Positions 47,993 to 57,769 of a stretch of 64,000 bases of DNA are shown here, one piece after another. The position numbers and the translations under genes are program-made. Where the stretch lies: assembly GCA_963820995.1 (NCBI GenBank), contig CAWGCL010000017.1, positions 24,235-88,234 on the forward strand. Direction: 5' to 3'. The notes beneath the pieces are model-generated. The model ran no database searches, had not been told where the DNA came from, and saw nothing but the letters and a program-made list of their open reading frames with translations. Position 1 is the stretch's first letter. The number at the start of each line of letters is the position of its first letter. This DNA comes from JAGTVG01 sp963820995. GTDB lineage: Bacteria; Bacteroidota; Bacteroidia; Cytophagales; Cyclobacteriaceae.

Positions 47993-50116
47993 TTATCTTT
48001 TCAATAAATACCAGAGGGTTTTATATTGGGCTCCGATCACAAGTGTCCGCTTTCTCCAGGACCTGTTGACTGATATTTCTTCGATAATGTTACCCGATGG
48101 ATCAAGGGTAAAAGCCCTAAACGGATCTGTCTTTTCTATGGAAATCCTCGCAGGGATCCCTTCAACAACTGTCGGTGCTTCCCCCCACTCGGAACCAACG
48201 GTTTTATAATTTTCATCCCATCCCATATTGGTATTTTCAACCCTTCCAGCTGCCACCAGCAATATTTTTGAGGATTTTTCAACCGGTTTTCCATCCAGAG
48301 AGGTAAGTACAATGGTACCCCAATTATATGGTGTACTATCCATAGCCACTGTAACATTCCCGAGGGATATCTCCTTGCCTCCAATATATCCAACCGCGGC
48401 TTTCACCATTTCACTATTGATCGTAAACACGGATTCTAAAGAGTCCATGTTATTCCACTGAAGCTCACCTGTTTCACTGACCCATTCCCCCTTTGGTTCA
48501 GCTATTGATTCTGAAAGGCTTACATCATTGCCCTGAATGTTTACTTCCATAGGATGCAGTAAGGTTAGAGCTCTTGGAGCCCCGGCCTTTTCCCATATAT
48601 AATTCATATTTGACCCATGTAATCGCAAGGTATGTCCTGATTCAACAAGTTCATCCAGTAATTTGTCTTTTGATAGATTAAGCTGAACTCGGTGCTTTCC
48701 GGGTTTCACTGCATTCATTCTGAAGATAGCTGATCCCACAGGAATAAAGATCTGTTTCAAAGGATGCCCCGCGCTGGAAAAAAACCCGCTTATCCTGCCT
48801 TTATCCCAGGGACCATTAAATGTAAAATGATAAATCCCATCCCAATCCTGGAATGCGGCTACTGCATTGAGCATAGGATACATTTCAGCACAATAGAAAT
48901 TTGGAGCAGGATGATCATACTCGCTGATCGTTAATGGCATACCTGCGACCCTGTGCTGACCAAACCTGGCAAGGGTTCCTGCTTTTTTATCAGACACCAT
49001 AGATGAATTCCTGATTAACCAATTCGTACTTGACCAACTTGCACCTGGAAAACTGGGATGTTCCCAGTAAGCATGCATATCCATAAAATCTGAATACGTT
49101 GCTTCCCTGAATACCCCTGCTATCCCACTATAGGATCCCTGAGAGTCAGCTATTAAAGATTGTGCCTTAAGCTCGTTCCGGACATATCCGATCAATTCCG
49201 AGGTATAATCCATTTCTGTTTCTACGAGGAACTTCCAGAACAATTCTTTTTGCTGTGGTGTAGAATCATCCTCATATCCTCTAATTATTGAATATAGATC
49301 AGGCATTTCTTCTCCCTCAGCATTTGAACTAAGCCATGCATTCCATTGCTTCAGTAAGGATGCCCTGTAGTCACCTTCAAGCAAAACAAGTTGTTTCCAA
49401 TTTGAAAGAAGGGAATTCTCATTGTTGATTTCTATGAATGCGACAGCTGGTTCTTCGAGATAGTTGGTCCCAGTGTATGGATTTACATGCGTTAAAAGAT
49501 CACGGGCATAATCCTTCTGCATATCAATATAGGGTCTGTAGAAATGATCGATTGTCTTTCCAAACTGAAACTGGCTGACTTCAGTTTCAAGTCCCGGATA
49601 GGTGCGTGAAACATGAAGGTTTAAGTTTGTATATACCCCATGCAATTTCAACTGGTATATCAACCAATCGAGTTTATCAACCTGATCCGCATCAAAGTTT
49701 TCCATGGATTCATCCCATATACCGCTTGGCGACTGTCGCATATCCATATGATGGAACCTGACCACATTCATGCCCATTTTACTTAACCGTGCTGCCAGCT
49801 TTTGAGCTACTTCCTTATCCGGAAAACATGAATTAAAAGTAAAGTTGGTCCCAAAAAACCGGATATTCTCACCTGTCCCATCAATAAAATGACCGTCCTG
49901 CACTTTTATAAAACCATTCTTGCCTGCCAAATCCTGGTTCAGGAAAGATAAATTGATATCAGTTTCTGCAGTATCCAGATCCTTAACTACAAATTCAAAC
50001 CAGCCATACTCAGGAACCTGCTCCGGGTATGGATTACATGAAAATATCAAAATCGCTAAAACACCAAATATAATTATACTACCAAAGCTGAACTTGCTGG
50101 AAAATGTGCCTCTCAT
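47993..50116 (-). CDS. Clan GH-A-like glycoside hydrolase lipoprotein
   Basis: A 707-residue lipoprotein (lipobox IFSC). The TIM barrel spans about residues 55-450: MGMNVVRFHHMD, the acid/base candidate Glu near 234 in FIEINNEN and the nucleophile candidate Glu near 397 in LTISEYDHP, as in GH5-type enzymes. A C-terminal beta-rich region of about 230 residues may bind substrate. It is the last gene of a co-directional cluster, 16 bp behind the UroD-like gene, which follows GH38. The substrate is unknown. Cluster context points to a complex or modified glycan. Confidence 0.75.
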   Translation of the reverse strand: MRGTFSSKFSFGSIIIFGVLAILIFSCNPYPEQVPEYGWFEFVVKDLDTAETDINLSFLNQDLAGKNGFIKVQDGHFIDGTGENIRFFGTNFTFNSCFPDKEVAQKLAARLSKMGMNVVRFHHMDMRQSPSGIWDESMENFDADQVDKLDWLIYQLKLHGVYTNLNLHVSRTYPGLETEVSQFQFGKTIDHFYRPYIDMQKDYARDLLTHVNPYTGTNYLEEPAVAFIEINNENSLLSNWKQLVLLEGDYRASLLKQWNAWLSSNAEGEEMPDLYSIIRGYEDDSTPQQKELFWKFLVETEMDYTSELIGYVRNELKAQSLIADSQGSYSGIAGVFREATYSDFMDMHAYWEHPSFPGASWSSTNWLIRNSSMVSDKKAGTLARFGQHRVAGMPLTISEYDHPAPNFYCAEMYPMLNAVAAFQDWDGIYHFTFNGPWDKGRISGFFSSAGHPLKQIFIPVGSAIFRMNAVKPGKHRVQLNLSKDKLLDELVESGHTLRLHGSNMNYIWEKAGAPRALTLLHPMEVNIQGNDVSLSESIAEPKGEWVSETGELQWNNMDSLESVFTINSEMVKAAVGYIGGKEISLGNVTVAMDSTPYNWGTIVLTSLDGKPVEKSSKILLVAAGRVENTNMGWDENYKTVGSEWGEAPTVVEGIPARISIEKTDPFRAFTLDPSGNIIEEISVNRSWRKRTLVIGAQYKTLWYLLKR

Positions 50117-50132
50117 TTTATTATTCTTTAAT

Positions 50133-51362
50133 CTAAAAATCTTTTATACTTGAAAACATTGCAAGAATATTTTCTACTGGTACTTCAGGCAAAATATTAT
50201 GGACTTGCTGGAAAACAAAACCTCCTTCAGGGGATAGTATTTCCAATTGCTGATGAACATGATCATATACTTCCTGTGGGCTCCCTTCAGGTAATATATG
50301 TTGGGTATCACAACCCCCGCCCCAGAATACAATTTCTTTTCCAAAATCTTTTTTCAGTTGTTCAGGTTCCATGCCACGAGCAGTAATCTGCACAGGATTA
50401 ATGGTGTCGAGTCCGGCATCAATCAAGTCGGGCAGCAATTCCCGAACGCCACCACAGCAGTGCAACATTACTTTTACGTCAGCTAATTCCTTAGCTTTAG
50501 CCCACATGATCTTATGTCTAGGTTTAAAATACTCCCTGTACATTTCAGGCGACATCTGCGGTCCTGATTGCATCCCAAGATCATCTCCAAATAAGATGAT
50601 ATCAATATTATTCCCAACGGCACCAAGGAATCGTTCAAGATTTCCCAAATGTATTTCCAGAAGTCTATCAAGAAAATCATGAATGGCGGGTGGATCCATG
50701 GCCAGCATAAGCAGAAACTGATCATTCCTGTACAACATCTGGCCGGTTTCAAGTAAGTTTCCTCCAAATAAGCCAATTATAGCCCTGTCAGTAGACCTTC
50801 GAAACCTGGCAGCTGATTCTTTCAGCAGTTTTTCACCCTCATCACCTTCTACTAGTGGACCAGGGGGAGAAACCACCATGTGCCACATCGATTCATCCAT
50901 GGCTGCATTTATATCGCTCCTATCAGATCCTTCCTCATAAAAAGGATACCATAACTGTTCAAAAAACTGGGCTCCATCAGGCATTTGAGCTATAATCCGA
51001 CCAGATTCACTTCTAATGACCCATCTTTTCTCTTCCCGTTCCGGATTTACCCAATTCGGGAGAAGACAATCTGTGCCATCCGGCAAAATCCAGGGTCTCC
51101 AATCACTATCCGCTGTTGCAAAAGCCCTTCCGAGTTCAACGGTATCAATACCAAGAGTATCCAGGACATCATTATCAATCACTGCTAATTGCTGAACCGG
51201 ATCATAGATCCTCACTGGTGCCGGTTTTAAACCAAGCGCTTTTCTCAATTTCGGATAAACAGAAGCAGAAAGTCCGGAGGAACGGTGTCCTGATAAATCC
51301 ACAGGTATCCGATCAGAAGATTTAAATTCAAACGCTTTTAAAACACGTTCGCGTGAGGTCAT
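50133..51362 (-). CDS. Uroporphyrinogen-decarboxylase-superfamily protein (MtaA/CmuA-like)
   Basis: A 409-residue TIM-barrel protein starting MTSRERVLKAFEFKSSDRIPVD, the usual start of this branch; six extra codons upstream would overlap the GH38 stop. It lacks the N-terminal Arg-rich substrate motif of true UroD and instead has the Zn pattern His-x-Cys (LHCCGG, about 298-300) and a distant Cys (GGGCDTQ, about 349) seen in corrinoid or coenzyme-M methyltransferases. It also has LFGDDLGMQSGPQMSPEMYREYF. It lies 5 bp behind GH38 and 16 bp ahead of the GH-A gene, so it is co-transcribed with glycosidases. A role in demethylating a glycan-derived product is a hypothesis. It is not a heme-synthesis enzyme by context. 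Confidence 0.8.
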   Translation of the reverse strand: MTSRERVLKAFEFKSSDRIPVDLSGHRSSGLSASVYPKLRKALGLKPAPVRIYDPVQQLAVIDNDVLDTLGIDTVELGRAFATADSDWRPWILPDGTDCLLPNWVNPEREEKRWVIRSESGRIIAQMPDGAQFFEQLWYPFYEEGSDRSDINAAMDESMWHMVVSPPGPLVEGDEGEKLLKESAARFRRSTDRAIIGLFGGNLLETGQMLYRNDQFLLMLAMDPPAIHDFLDRLLEIHLGNLERFLGAVGNNIDIILFGDDLGMQSGPQMSPEMYREYFKPRHKIMWAKAKELADVKVMLHCCGGVRELLPDLIDAGLDTINPVQITARGMEPEQLKKDFGKEIVFWGGGCDTQHILPEGSPQEVYDHVHQQLEILSPEGGFVFQQVHNILPEVPVENILAMFSSIKDF

Positions 51363-51367
51363 TTTAT

Positions 51368-54300
51368 TTACTTTTTCCATGAAACTTTTAAAAAGTGAAC
51401 TGATTTTGGTTTAAACGTTACACTGCTATTTATATCATTAAGATGCTCATCAACAACATTTACCTCAGTCCATTTGGAATCAGGATAGAGGTTAAAAAAC
51501 TGCTCAGGTTCAAATTCAATTTCTTTTCCTGAAATTTCCCGTAATTGAAAAACGATACCTGGCCCCTTATCAGAGGGCATGGCATTTACCATAAGTATAC
51601 CGGGAATATCCTTTCCGAGTATGCTTGAGTATTCTATATTTTCAGTTCCTTCCCCTTCCGGAAAAACTCTTCCAATCAAAGGGATCATTGATTGCCATCC
51701 AAAGCTCGTTGCCTTCAAAGTTCCTGGATCATTTATTGAAGTTAAAAAATATCGCCATTTCAGGTTGCCATCCTGACTTGCCCGGAAATTGGTCGTCCAA
51801 TAATTGTTAAGTACCCAGGAGTATATATGATTTGTTTTAGGACTATGATTATAACTGAAATTCCCCAGGTTCAACCCTCCCAGGTGATATAAAGGGATCT
51901 CTGGGCTTACAAGAATTATTTGTCCTTCTTCCGATCTTACAGAAACATAATTTTGTACTGTATTCCAATCCGAAGCTGTTCCGGCAAGTTGGTCCTTGCC
52001 AGGTCTGACTGCTCCTCCCTGCGCTTCGAAAACTATTTCACCATTTTCTTCTTTGAACGGGAAACCCACATAGAGAGCTTCAGGCCTTACTACTGCATTT
52101 TTGATAAGGGAGTAAGTCAATTCTATAAGCGGCTCTTTGTTATAGAACCGGTATTCAATTTTTACTGGTCCACTTGAACATTTTTCTAAGTATCCTTCTA
52201 CCTGAATAGAAGTCCAGATCGGCCCTGTTTCAATATGACCAAAAGATACGTTCGTCAGGCTTGTCCGTTTTGGTGCTTCATGCAGTGTGAACAATTCCAG
52301 CTGATGCCGGTTTGACAATCTTTCATATATTAACTGTCCGGGTTTCCATTCTGAATTTGAATCTACAATTTCTTTATTACGGGCTTTATCAATTAATGAA
52401 CTGATACCACCCGTTTCGGGATCAAGAGTTACTGACCAGTAATTATTTTCAAATGTTCCAGAGAATTGTTCAATCTTTTTGGATACTTTATTTCCTTCCT
52501 GACTCTTTATGATCAGAGATTTATAACCCATTGATGGAACATCTTCCACCCATAATACCCAATAAGTGCCATCCGACCGGCTGGACATAGACTGTACCTG
52601 TACCGGATTACCATCCGGATAGTTTATTGAAAAGGCTGATCCAGGTTCAATGATCTCATGATCAATATATACTTCCACCAATCCTGATCTTGTTTGATTT
52701 AAAGTATTGAATACAGTTATGGAAGGATCAGAAAACCTCGGAATATGCTCTTGCAATAATCCAAACGCTTCTTCTCTCAAAATCCTGGATTGTTTTAAAG
52801 CCTCCCAGGCATAAGACGACTTCTCGGCCCATTGAACCATACTGTTCTCTGCATATGGATTTGATATACTTTCTGCTGCACCGAAAGTATGTTCATCATA
52901 AAACAAGATGTTTCTATAAATTTGATCTATATCCGTATGGATCCTGGGATTCAATTCCTGCCCAAAAGCTGCACTCATAGCCAACAAACCAGTAGTAACA
53001 TTCATATCCGTTTGGGCCTCACGTATTGCAGCGGTTTCCCGTGCTGCCGATCCAAAACCATCTGTCCACCAATCAGGCCACGCTTTTTGGAAGGTCCCCA
53101 GTTCATCGCTATGGTGAGTGTCAATATATTCCATAAACTCACTGGCTGTGGCACTTCTTAACCTGGGCCATACATACTGTTCGTTCCATTCTTTAATTAC
53201 CTTATTGGGCATCAGGGCAGGAGGAGAATTATCCGTGACATATCCGGAATATTGTAAAGCCAGGTGATTAAATGGGTAATCTTTCTCTTCAAGCTTTGAC
53301 AAATAATTCAGGAGGTTGGATTTGAAATTATCGAGGTCACCTGTATGGAGTAATAACGCATTACCATGCATATAATGCTCTCCCCGAAAGGCAAGCATTT
53401 TTTTGCCAGAAGGTGATTGCCACCAGAAGGAGGTGGGCTTATCAAAAGGTATAAGCGCACGATGTCCATGCTCACCCATGATCAGGTACTTCACTCCTGC
53501 ATCCGGGAAATAATCAGCCATACACCAGCCTATTCCATTTACATCATCCTGCATAGCTGTTTGTACTTCTATCCCATGATCATGAAAAAGGCTTAATGGC
53601 TTCAACAGATTTTTCAGGCTTGTCTCATCTGCAATTTCTGACATGTTGAACAGCATCCCAGTTACCTCTATTCTTCCTTCTTCTATTCTTTTCAAAAACC
53701 TTTTAATTTTATTTTCAGGTCTTTTAAGCAGATATTGTTCGACTGCCCATGCAGATTCGCAAGTCCATCGGAATTTGGCATCATCAGGATAGTCATCCGT
53801 CAGGTCACAATAATCCAGAGCATAATCTATAAACCTCAAATGTTCCGGCAAAATCTCACTTTGCGGTCTGGTATATCCGATGTCAGTATGTGTATGTTGA
53901 ACAAGGTATATGGTCCATGGTCTGATCGGTTCTAATTGGCAGGTTTTTGTAATAACCGGATCATCACCAATTTTTATATTTAAGGACAAATCCATTATTT
54001 TATCAGTCTCGGGAACAAAATATTGAAAAGCATTGTATCCCGGTTCTGCTGGAAAAGACTCTTTTGCCTGGTTATCTATTTTTATGGAAACTTCTCTTGA
54101 ATCCTCCAGGTTAACAAGTTCGACAAGGACCGCCTGCTTGTTATTGCCATTCCTTTTTATTAGAATATTTTGGGGTCGGATTGAAAGCTCACTCAAAATC
54201 TGAAATTTGAAGGTCATATACCATATATTGCTTCCCCCGGATTCGCCTTTTGCCTGAAATAAAACTGGTTTCCCTGGTTCAGTCATTGTTGATGGCATGG

Positions 54301-54751
54301 TGAATATGGCATAGCCCATAACATCCTTGTTCCGGTCAATTTTGGTGGTTCGAAATCTTAATGTAGAGCCTTCTTTTCCCTGGATGGTAACATCATTCTT
54401 ATCAGCTATTAAAGGATTAGAAAACTCAACCAGTTCTTTCCCATTCGCTGACAAAATAAAATTATGCTGGTCAGATGAAGCATCCATCCCAAACATCCAT
54501 ACAAAGGAAATACTTTTCTGTTCCAAATTTTCAGGCACAATTGATGACTCCCATTGTATAACATTTGTTGAATCCTGCGATCGAATTAACAAAGCTTTTG
54601 TAGCCCTTGGATCAGGAGCATGATATGGAATTTCATCGCCGGATATCTTTTTACTGTATCCATTGAGGAATTTACTGTTCTGGGCCATACTTGAGACAAC
54701 CGCTACTATGGGGATTAATAAGCTTAATAGAAGTAGACGAAAAAATTGCAT
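51368..54751 (-). CDS. Glycoside hydrolase family 38-like (alpha-mannosidase-type) protein
   Basis: A 1127-residue exported protein. The preferred start gives a signal peptide (MQFFRLLLLSLLIPIVAVV, cut after SSMAQ). Longer starts at 54784 and 54952 put unrelated sequence before the signal. A beta-rich N-terminal region (to about 260) is followed by the GH38 N-terminal barrel: HTHTDIGYTRPQ near 283 (Zn-binding His-x-Asp), a DxxG segment QDDVNGIGW near 400 with the putative nucleophile Asp, and MGEHGHRAL near 425. C-terminal beta domains follow. The HTDIGYT form differs from classic mannosidases (HNDxGW). It is first in the GH38/UroD/GH-A operon. Confidence 0.82.
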   Translation of the reverse strand: MQFFRLLLLSLLIPIVAVVSSMAQNSKFLNGYSKKISGDEIPYHAPDPRATKALLIRSQDSTNVIQWESSIVPENLEQKSISFVWMFGMDASSDQHNFILSANGKELVEFSNPLIADKNDVTIQGKEGSTLRFRTTKIDRNKDVMGYAIFTMPSTMTEPGKPVLFQAKGESGGSNIWYMTFKFQILSELSIRPQNILIKRNGNNKQAVLVELVNLEDSREVSIKIDNQAKESFPAEPGYNAFQYFVPETDKIMDLSLNIKIGDDPVITKTCQLEPIRPWTIYLVQHTHTDIGYTRPQSEILPEHLRFIDYALDYCDLTDDYPDDAKFRWTCESAWAVEQYLLKRPENKIKRFLKRIEEGRIEVTGMLFNMSEIADETSLKNLLKPLSLFHDHGIEVQTAMQDDVNGIGWCMADYFPDAGVKYLIMGEHGHRALIPFDKPTSFWWQSPSGKKMLAFRGEHYMHGNALLLHTGDLDNFKSNLLNYLSKLEEKDYPFNHLALQYSGYVTDNSPPALMPNKVIKEWNEQYVWPRLRSATASEFMEYIDTHHSDELGTFQKAWPDWWTDGFGSAARETAAIREAQTDMNVTTGLLAMSAAFGQELNPRIHTDIDQIYRNILFYDEHTFGAAESISNPYAENSMVQWAEKSSYAWEALKQSRILREEAFGLLQEHIPRFSDPSITVFNTLNQTRSGLVEVYIDHEIIEPGSAFSINYPDGNPVQVQSMSSRSDGTYWVLWVEDVPSMGYKSLIIKSQEGNKVSKKIEQFSGTFENNYWSVTLDPETGGISSLIDKARNKEIVDSNSEWKPGQLIYERLSNRHQLELFTLHEAPKRTSLTNVSFGHIETGPIWTSIQVEGYLEKCSSGPVKIEYRFYNKEPLIELTYSLIKNAVVRPEALYVGFPFKEENGEIVFEAQGGAVRPGKDQLAGTASDWNTVQNYVSVRSEEGQIILVSPEIPLYHLGGLNLGNFSYNHSPKTNHIYSWVLNNYWTTNFRASQDGNLKWRYFLTSINDPGTLKATSFGWQSMIPLIGRVFPEGEGTENIEYSSILGKDIPGILMVNAMPSDKGPGIVFQLREISGKEIEFEPEQFFNLYPDSKWTEVNVVDEHLNDINSSVTFKPKSVHFLKVSWKK

Positions 54752-54937
54752 GACATTAGAAAAATTAAATTGGTAAAAAGCCATCGTTTTGTCTAAGTTA
54801 ATAAAAATATCACATTCGGCGAATAAATAGCCAGGCCTAAAACAAATCCATCGATTTTTCAGATAATGATTGTTTTGCTGTCTTATTTTCTTAAATTTTA
54901 GAAATAAAATTATCCTTTTCATAAAATCGATTAAAAA

Positions 54938-56137
54938 GTGAATACAATCCAAGGAAATCCAACGCGCCGTATTCTTTCAATAGATATTTTCAGGGGCTTA
55001 ACGATTCTGGTCATGATTTTCGTTAATGATCTTGCAGGAATAAAAGGACTGCCATGGTGGAACTATCACATCCCACCCGGTGAGCAGGGATTGACCTATG
55101 TAGATGTCGTTTTTCCTGCTTTTCTGTTTATAGTCGGAATGGCCATTCCTTTGGCCATAGAAAAAAGGAGTTCAAAGGGTGATTCTATATTGAAAATATT
55201 ATATCATATCCTAATCCGTTCATTAAGTCTTGTAGTACTTGGATTATTGATTATGAATGGGAGGGACATGGACCCTGCCTCCACAGGCATCAGTTATACT
55301 GCCTGGAATGTACTCATGTTTACCGGTGTAATCCTATTATGGAATAACTATCCCAAGACCAATAAAAAATCTGATTATATATTCAGTATTTTAAAATGGA
55401 GTGGATTGATTATCCTGCTTATTCTTTTATTTATCTATCGTAGGGAGGTGGATGGTGAGATTCTCTGGATAAATAAAAAGAACTGGTCGATCCTCGGGGC
55501 CATAGGGTGGGCCTATTTATCGGTTTGTATATTGTATCTTGTTTTAAAGGGGAATTTCAAGCTCCTGGCAATATCATTTGTGATATTGGTTATGCTTAAT
55601 GTCCTGTCAAAAGCTGGCTGGGTTGATTTTATCAGGTATATCCCTAAAATCTTTTGGCCTTTCGGAAGTGGCTCACTGGCTTCAATTACAATGGCTGGTC
55701 TCTTACTTTCTATTATATTCATTAAAAACAATATTGCTTCCTCTTTAAATTTAAAAATAATCTGGGGAATTGGTTTTGCAGCAATTTTGTTCCTGATGGG
55801 TTGGCTATTGTTGCCCTTTGGCCTGGCGAAAATAGGGAGCACTCCAAGCTACACATTGTTTTCTTCCGGTATTTGTATATTACTGTTTATTCTGATGTAT
55901 ATACTTGTTGATGTGAAAGGGCATTCAAGGTGGGCTTCTTTTTTGAAACCTGCGGGCTCCAATCCTTTGCTAACTTACATACTGCCTGATATTTATTACG
56001 CGATTTTTGGTCTAGCTCATGCCAATATTATCAATCCTGAAGGTTGGCCCGGGGTATTTCGGGCATTGATATTCTCACTGTTTATATTAGGTGTTTCTGC
56101 CATAATGACCCGATTAAAGGTCAGACTACAATTGTAA
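54938..56137 (+). CDS. DUF5009/HGSNAT-type membrane acyltransferase
   Basis: A 399-residue membrane protein with about ten helices. It begins with the family signature RILSIDIFRGLTILVMIFVND, then PPGEQGLTYVDVVFPAFLFIVGMAIPLA (residues 45-72), resembling heparan-alpha-glucosaminide N-acetyltransferase relatives, which carry acetyl groups across a membrane to terminal glucosamine. The start is GTG 54938: an in-frame stop lies 3 bp upstream and no ATG precedes the signature. It is divergent from GH38 by 186 bp, which suggests acetylation or modification linked to the same glycan. Confidence 0.82.
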   Translation: MNTIQGNPTRRILSIDIFRGLTILVMIFVNDLAGIKGLPWWNYHIPPGEQGLTYVDVVFPAFLFIVGMAIPLAIEKRSSKGDSILKILYHILIRSLSLVVLGLLIMNGRDMDPASTGISYTAWNVLMFTGVILLWNNYPKTNKKSDYIFSILKWSGLIILLILLFIYRREVDGEILWINKKNWSILGAIGWAYLSVCILYLVLKGNFKLLAISFVILVMLNVLSKAGWVDFIRYIPKIFWPFGSGSLASITMAGLLLSIIFIKNNIASSLNLKIIWGIGFAAILFLMGWLLLPFGLAKIGSTPSYTLFSSGICILLFILMYILVDVKGHSRWASFLKPAGSNPLLTYILPDIYYAIFGLAHANIINPEGWPGVFRALIFSLFILGVSAIMTRLKVRLQL

Positions 56138-56507
56138 TAAAAATCAATTTGGGGGTGAGTTTTTTACATTTTTCAGGTATTGAAGAATCGCATAATTGGT
56201 CATCTCTATTAACAGTCCAGCATTTTAATTTATTATAAATATATGGCGTTCACTGATTAGTGTTTCCGATAAATAATAATTGATTGTCTCTGCAATTGAA
56301 ATTCGCTGGTGATCTTTCACAGCTTTTTTAACCTGAATAAGCAGATCGCCCAATGAAGTAATAGTATTCTGGAACTTGCTCATGAATAATAAGAGACAGA
56401 ACGTCCAATGATGCTCCAGCGTTCTGAAACTACTTTGTACATAAAATAAAATATCCTGTGAAGCCCTATTGTTATGATCCACCCCAATATGACCGCTATG
56501 GGTTGAA
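56138..56507. other. Spacer with one doubtful minus-strand frame
   Basis: About 370 bases between the acyltransferase and GH18 stop codons. A frame of 85 codons runs 56482-56225 on the minus strand with a helical, Leu-rich translation (TFCLLLFMSKFQNTITSLG). It matches nothing I recognise and could be chance. I see no hairpin with a T-run. Confidence 0.3.
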
Positions 56508-57683
56508 CTATTGTTCTGATACTACCTCATGAATGGCATCAAGCAGACCATCTTTCTCTGCATCGCCTCTTAATTGCCAGAACATGATCCCACCAAGGCC
56601 CTTTTCGATTGCATATTCGGTTTTTAACTTGATAGACATTTTGTCTTCATAAGATATAAACTTTCTTTCCTCTTTATTATACAGGTATGGCGCTTTGGCT
56701 ATGGGATCCCAATATCTTATATATCCGTTTTTATTTTCAAATTCTTTTATAATTATTGAATACGACCCGACTCGAAAACCTCCTTCATGGGATTGATACA
56801 ATCCGTTATTATTTGAAGGTACACCTTCCCAACCTTTTCCATAGAAGGCACCACCAATAACTATTTGTTTTGGATCTACACCCTTATCTATACAAAAGTT
56901 GATGATCTTTTCGGCTGACCTTGGATCCAGATCATATCCCCGTTCTTCAGATATACTTTCAGCTGGTGTGTTTTTGACATGTTCCGGCTTAACCCAGCCC
57001 AGGTTGGTGTGGTGGGCTGTATATGGAGTCCCCCCGCCTACATTGTCATATGTCATCACATTCATGTAGTCTGCATATTTCATAACCTTATCCAGTTCGA
57101 CATAATTGTAATAATTTTTCCATCCGGCAGAGGCAAATGTGAGTACCAGCTTTTTACCTGTAGCGTCCATGGCTTCTCTAAGTTCTCGCATAAGATGGGT
57201 GAAATTTTCCCTGTCTTCCGGTTTGAAAGGATTTCCGGCACCGTACATTCCAGGGTATTCCCAGTCCATATCCATTCCATCAAGGTTATATTCTTTAATA
57301 AATCCAATGGCACTCTCAACAAATTTTCTTCGACTTTCAGGAGTTGCTGCCATATCAGAAAATCCTCCGGATCCGCCCCATCCTCCACATGCAATCATAA
57401 CTTTAAGATGAGGATGATTTTTTTTCTGCTCTATCAGCAAGGTTAATTTTTCTCCCGATGCAAAATTTCTGAATTTCATTTCATTATCAATCACCTCAGT
57501 GAAGGAGAAAATAATATGTGTTAGTCTATCCAAAGGAAGGTCCTGGGGTTTGTAATTATCTCGCGGGGCCATATAGTAGCCCATCACAGCAATCGGACTT
57601 GTATTACTATTTTTCTTTATTTCGAAACAAGAAAACAATACAATAATTAATGAGAAATAAAATATCTTTTTCAGTGCTTTCAT
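56508..57683 (-). CDS. Glycoside hydrolase family 18 chitinase-like lipoprotein
   Basis: A 391-residue lipoprotein (lipobox LFSC, Cys19). A full GH18 TIM barrel follows: YYMAPRDNYKP, HIIFSFTEV, VMIACGGWGGSGGF (SxGG-type strand), the catalytic DGMDMDWE with Glu142 and both upstream aspartates, MNVMTYD and GGIMFWQLRGD at the last strand. Residues for substrate-assisted retaining hydrolysis of chitin or related N-acetylglucosamine glycans are complete. It is anchored in the envelope. It lies 86 bp upstream of the CotH-type protein on the same strand, a possible shared theme of chitin or N-acetylated polymers. Confidence 0.92.
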   Translation of the reverse strand: MKALKKIFYFSLIIVLFSCFEIKKNSNTSPIAVMGYYMAPRDNYKPQDLPLDRLTHIIFSFTEVIDNEMKFRNFASGEKLTLLIEQKKNHPHLKVMIACGGWGGSGGFSDMAATPESRRKFVESAIGFIKEYNLDGMDMDWEYPGMYGAGNPFKPEDRENFTHLMRELREAMDATGKKLVLTFASAGWKNYYNYVELDKVMKYADYMNVMTYDNVGGGTPYTAHHTNLGWVKPEHVKNTPAESISEERGYDLDPRSAEKIINFCIDKGVDPKQIVIGGAFYGKGWEGVPSNNNGLYQSHEGGFRVGSYSIIIKEFENKNGYIRYWDPIAKAPYLYNKEERKFISYEDKMSIKLKTEYAIEKGLGGIMFWQLRGDAEKDGLLDAIHEVVSEQ

Positions 57684-57769
57684 AAAAATTCAGGAATTTG
57701 GATGGATAAATCTAAAAAACTATGAAATCAATATCGTGAATTTAATCTTGATATTCAAGTTCATCTCCA

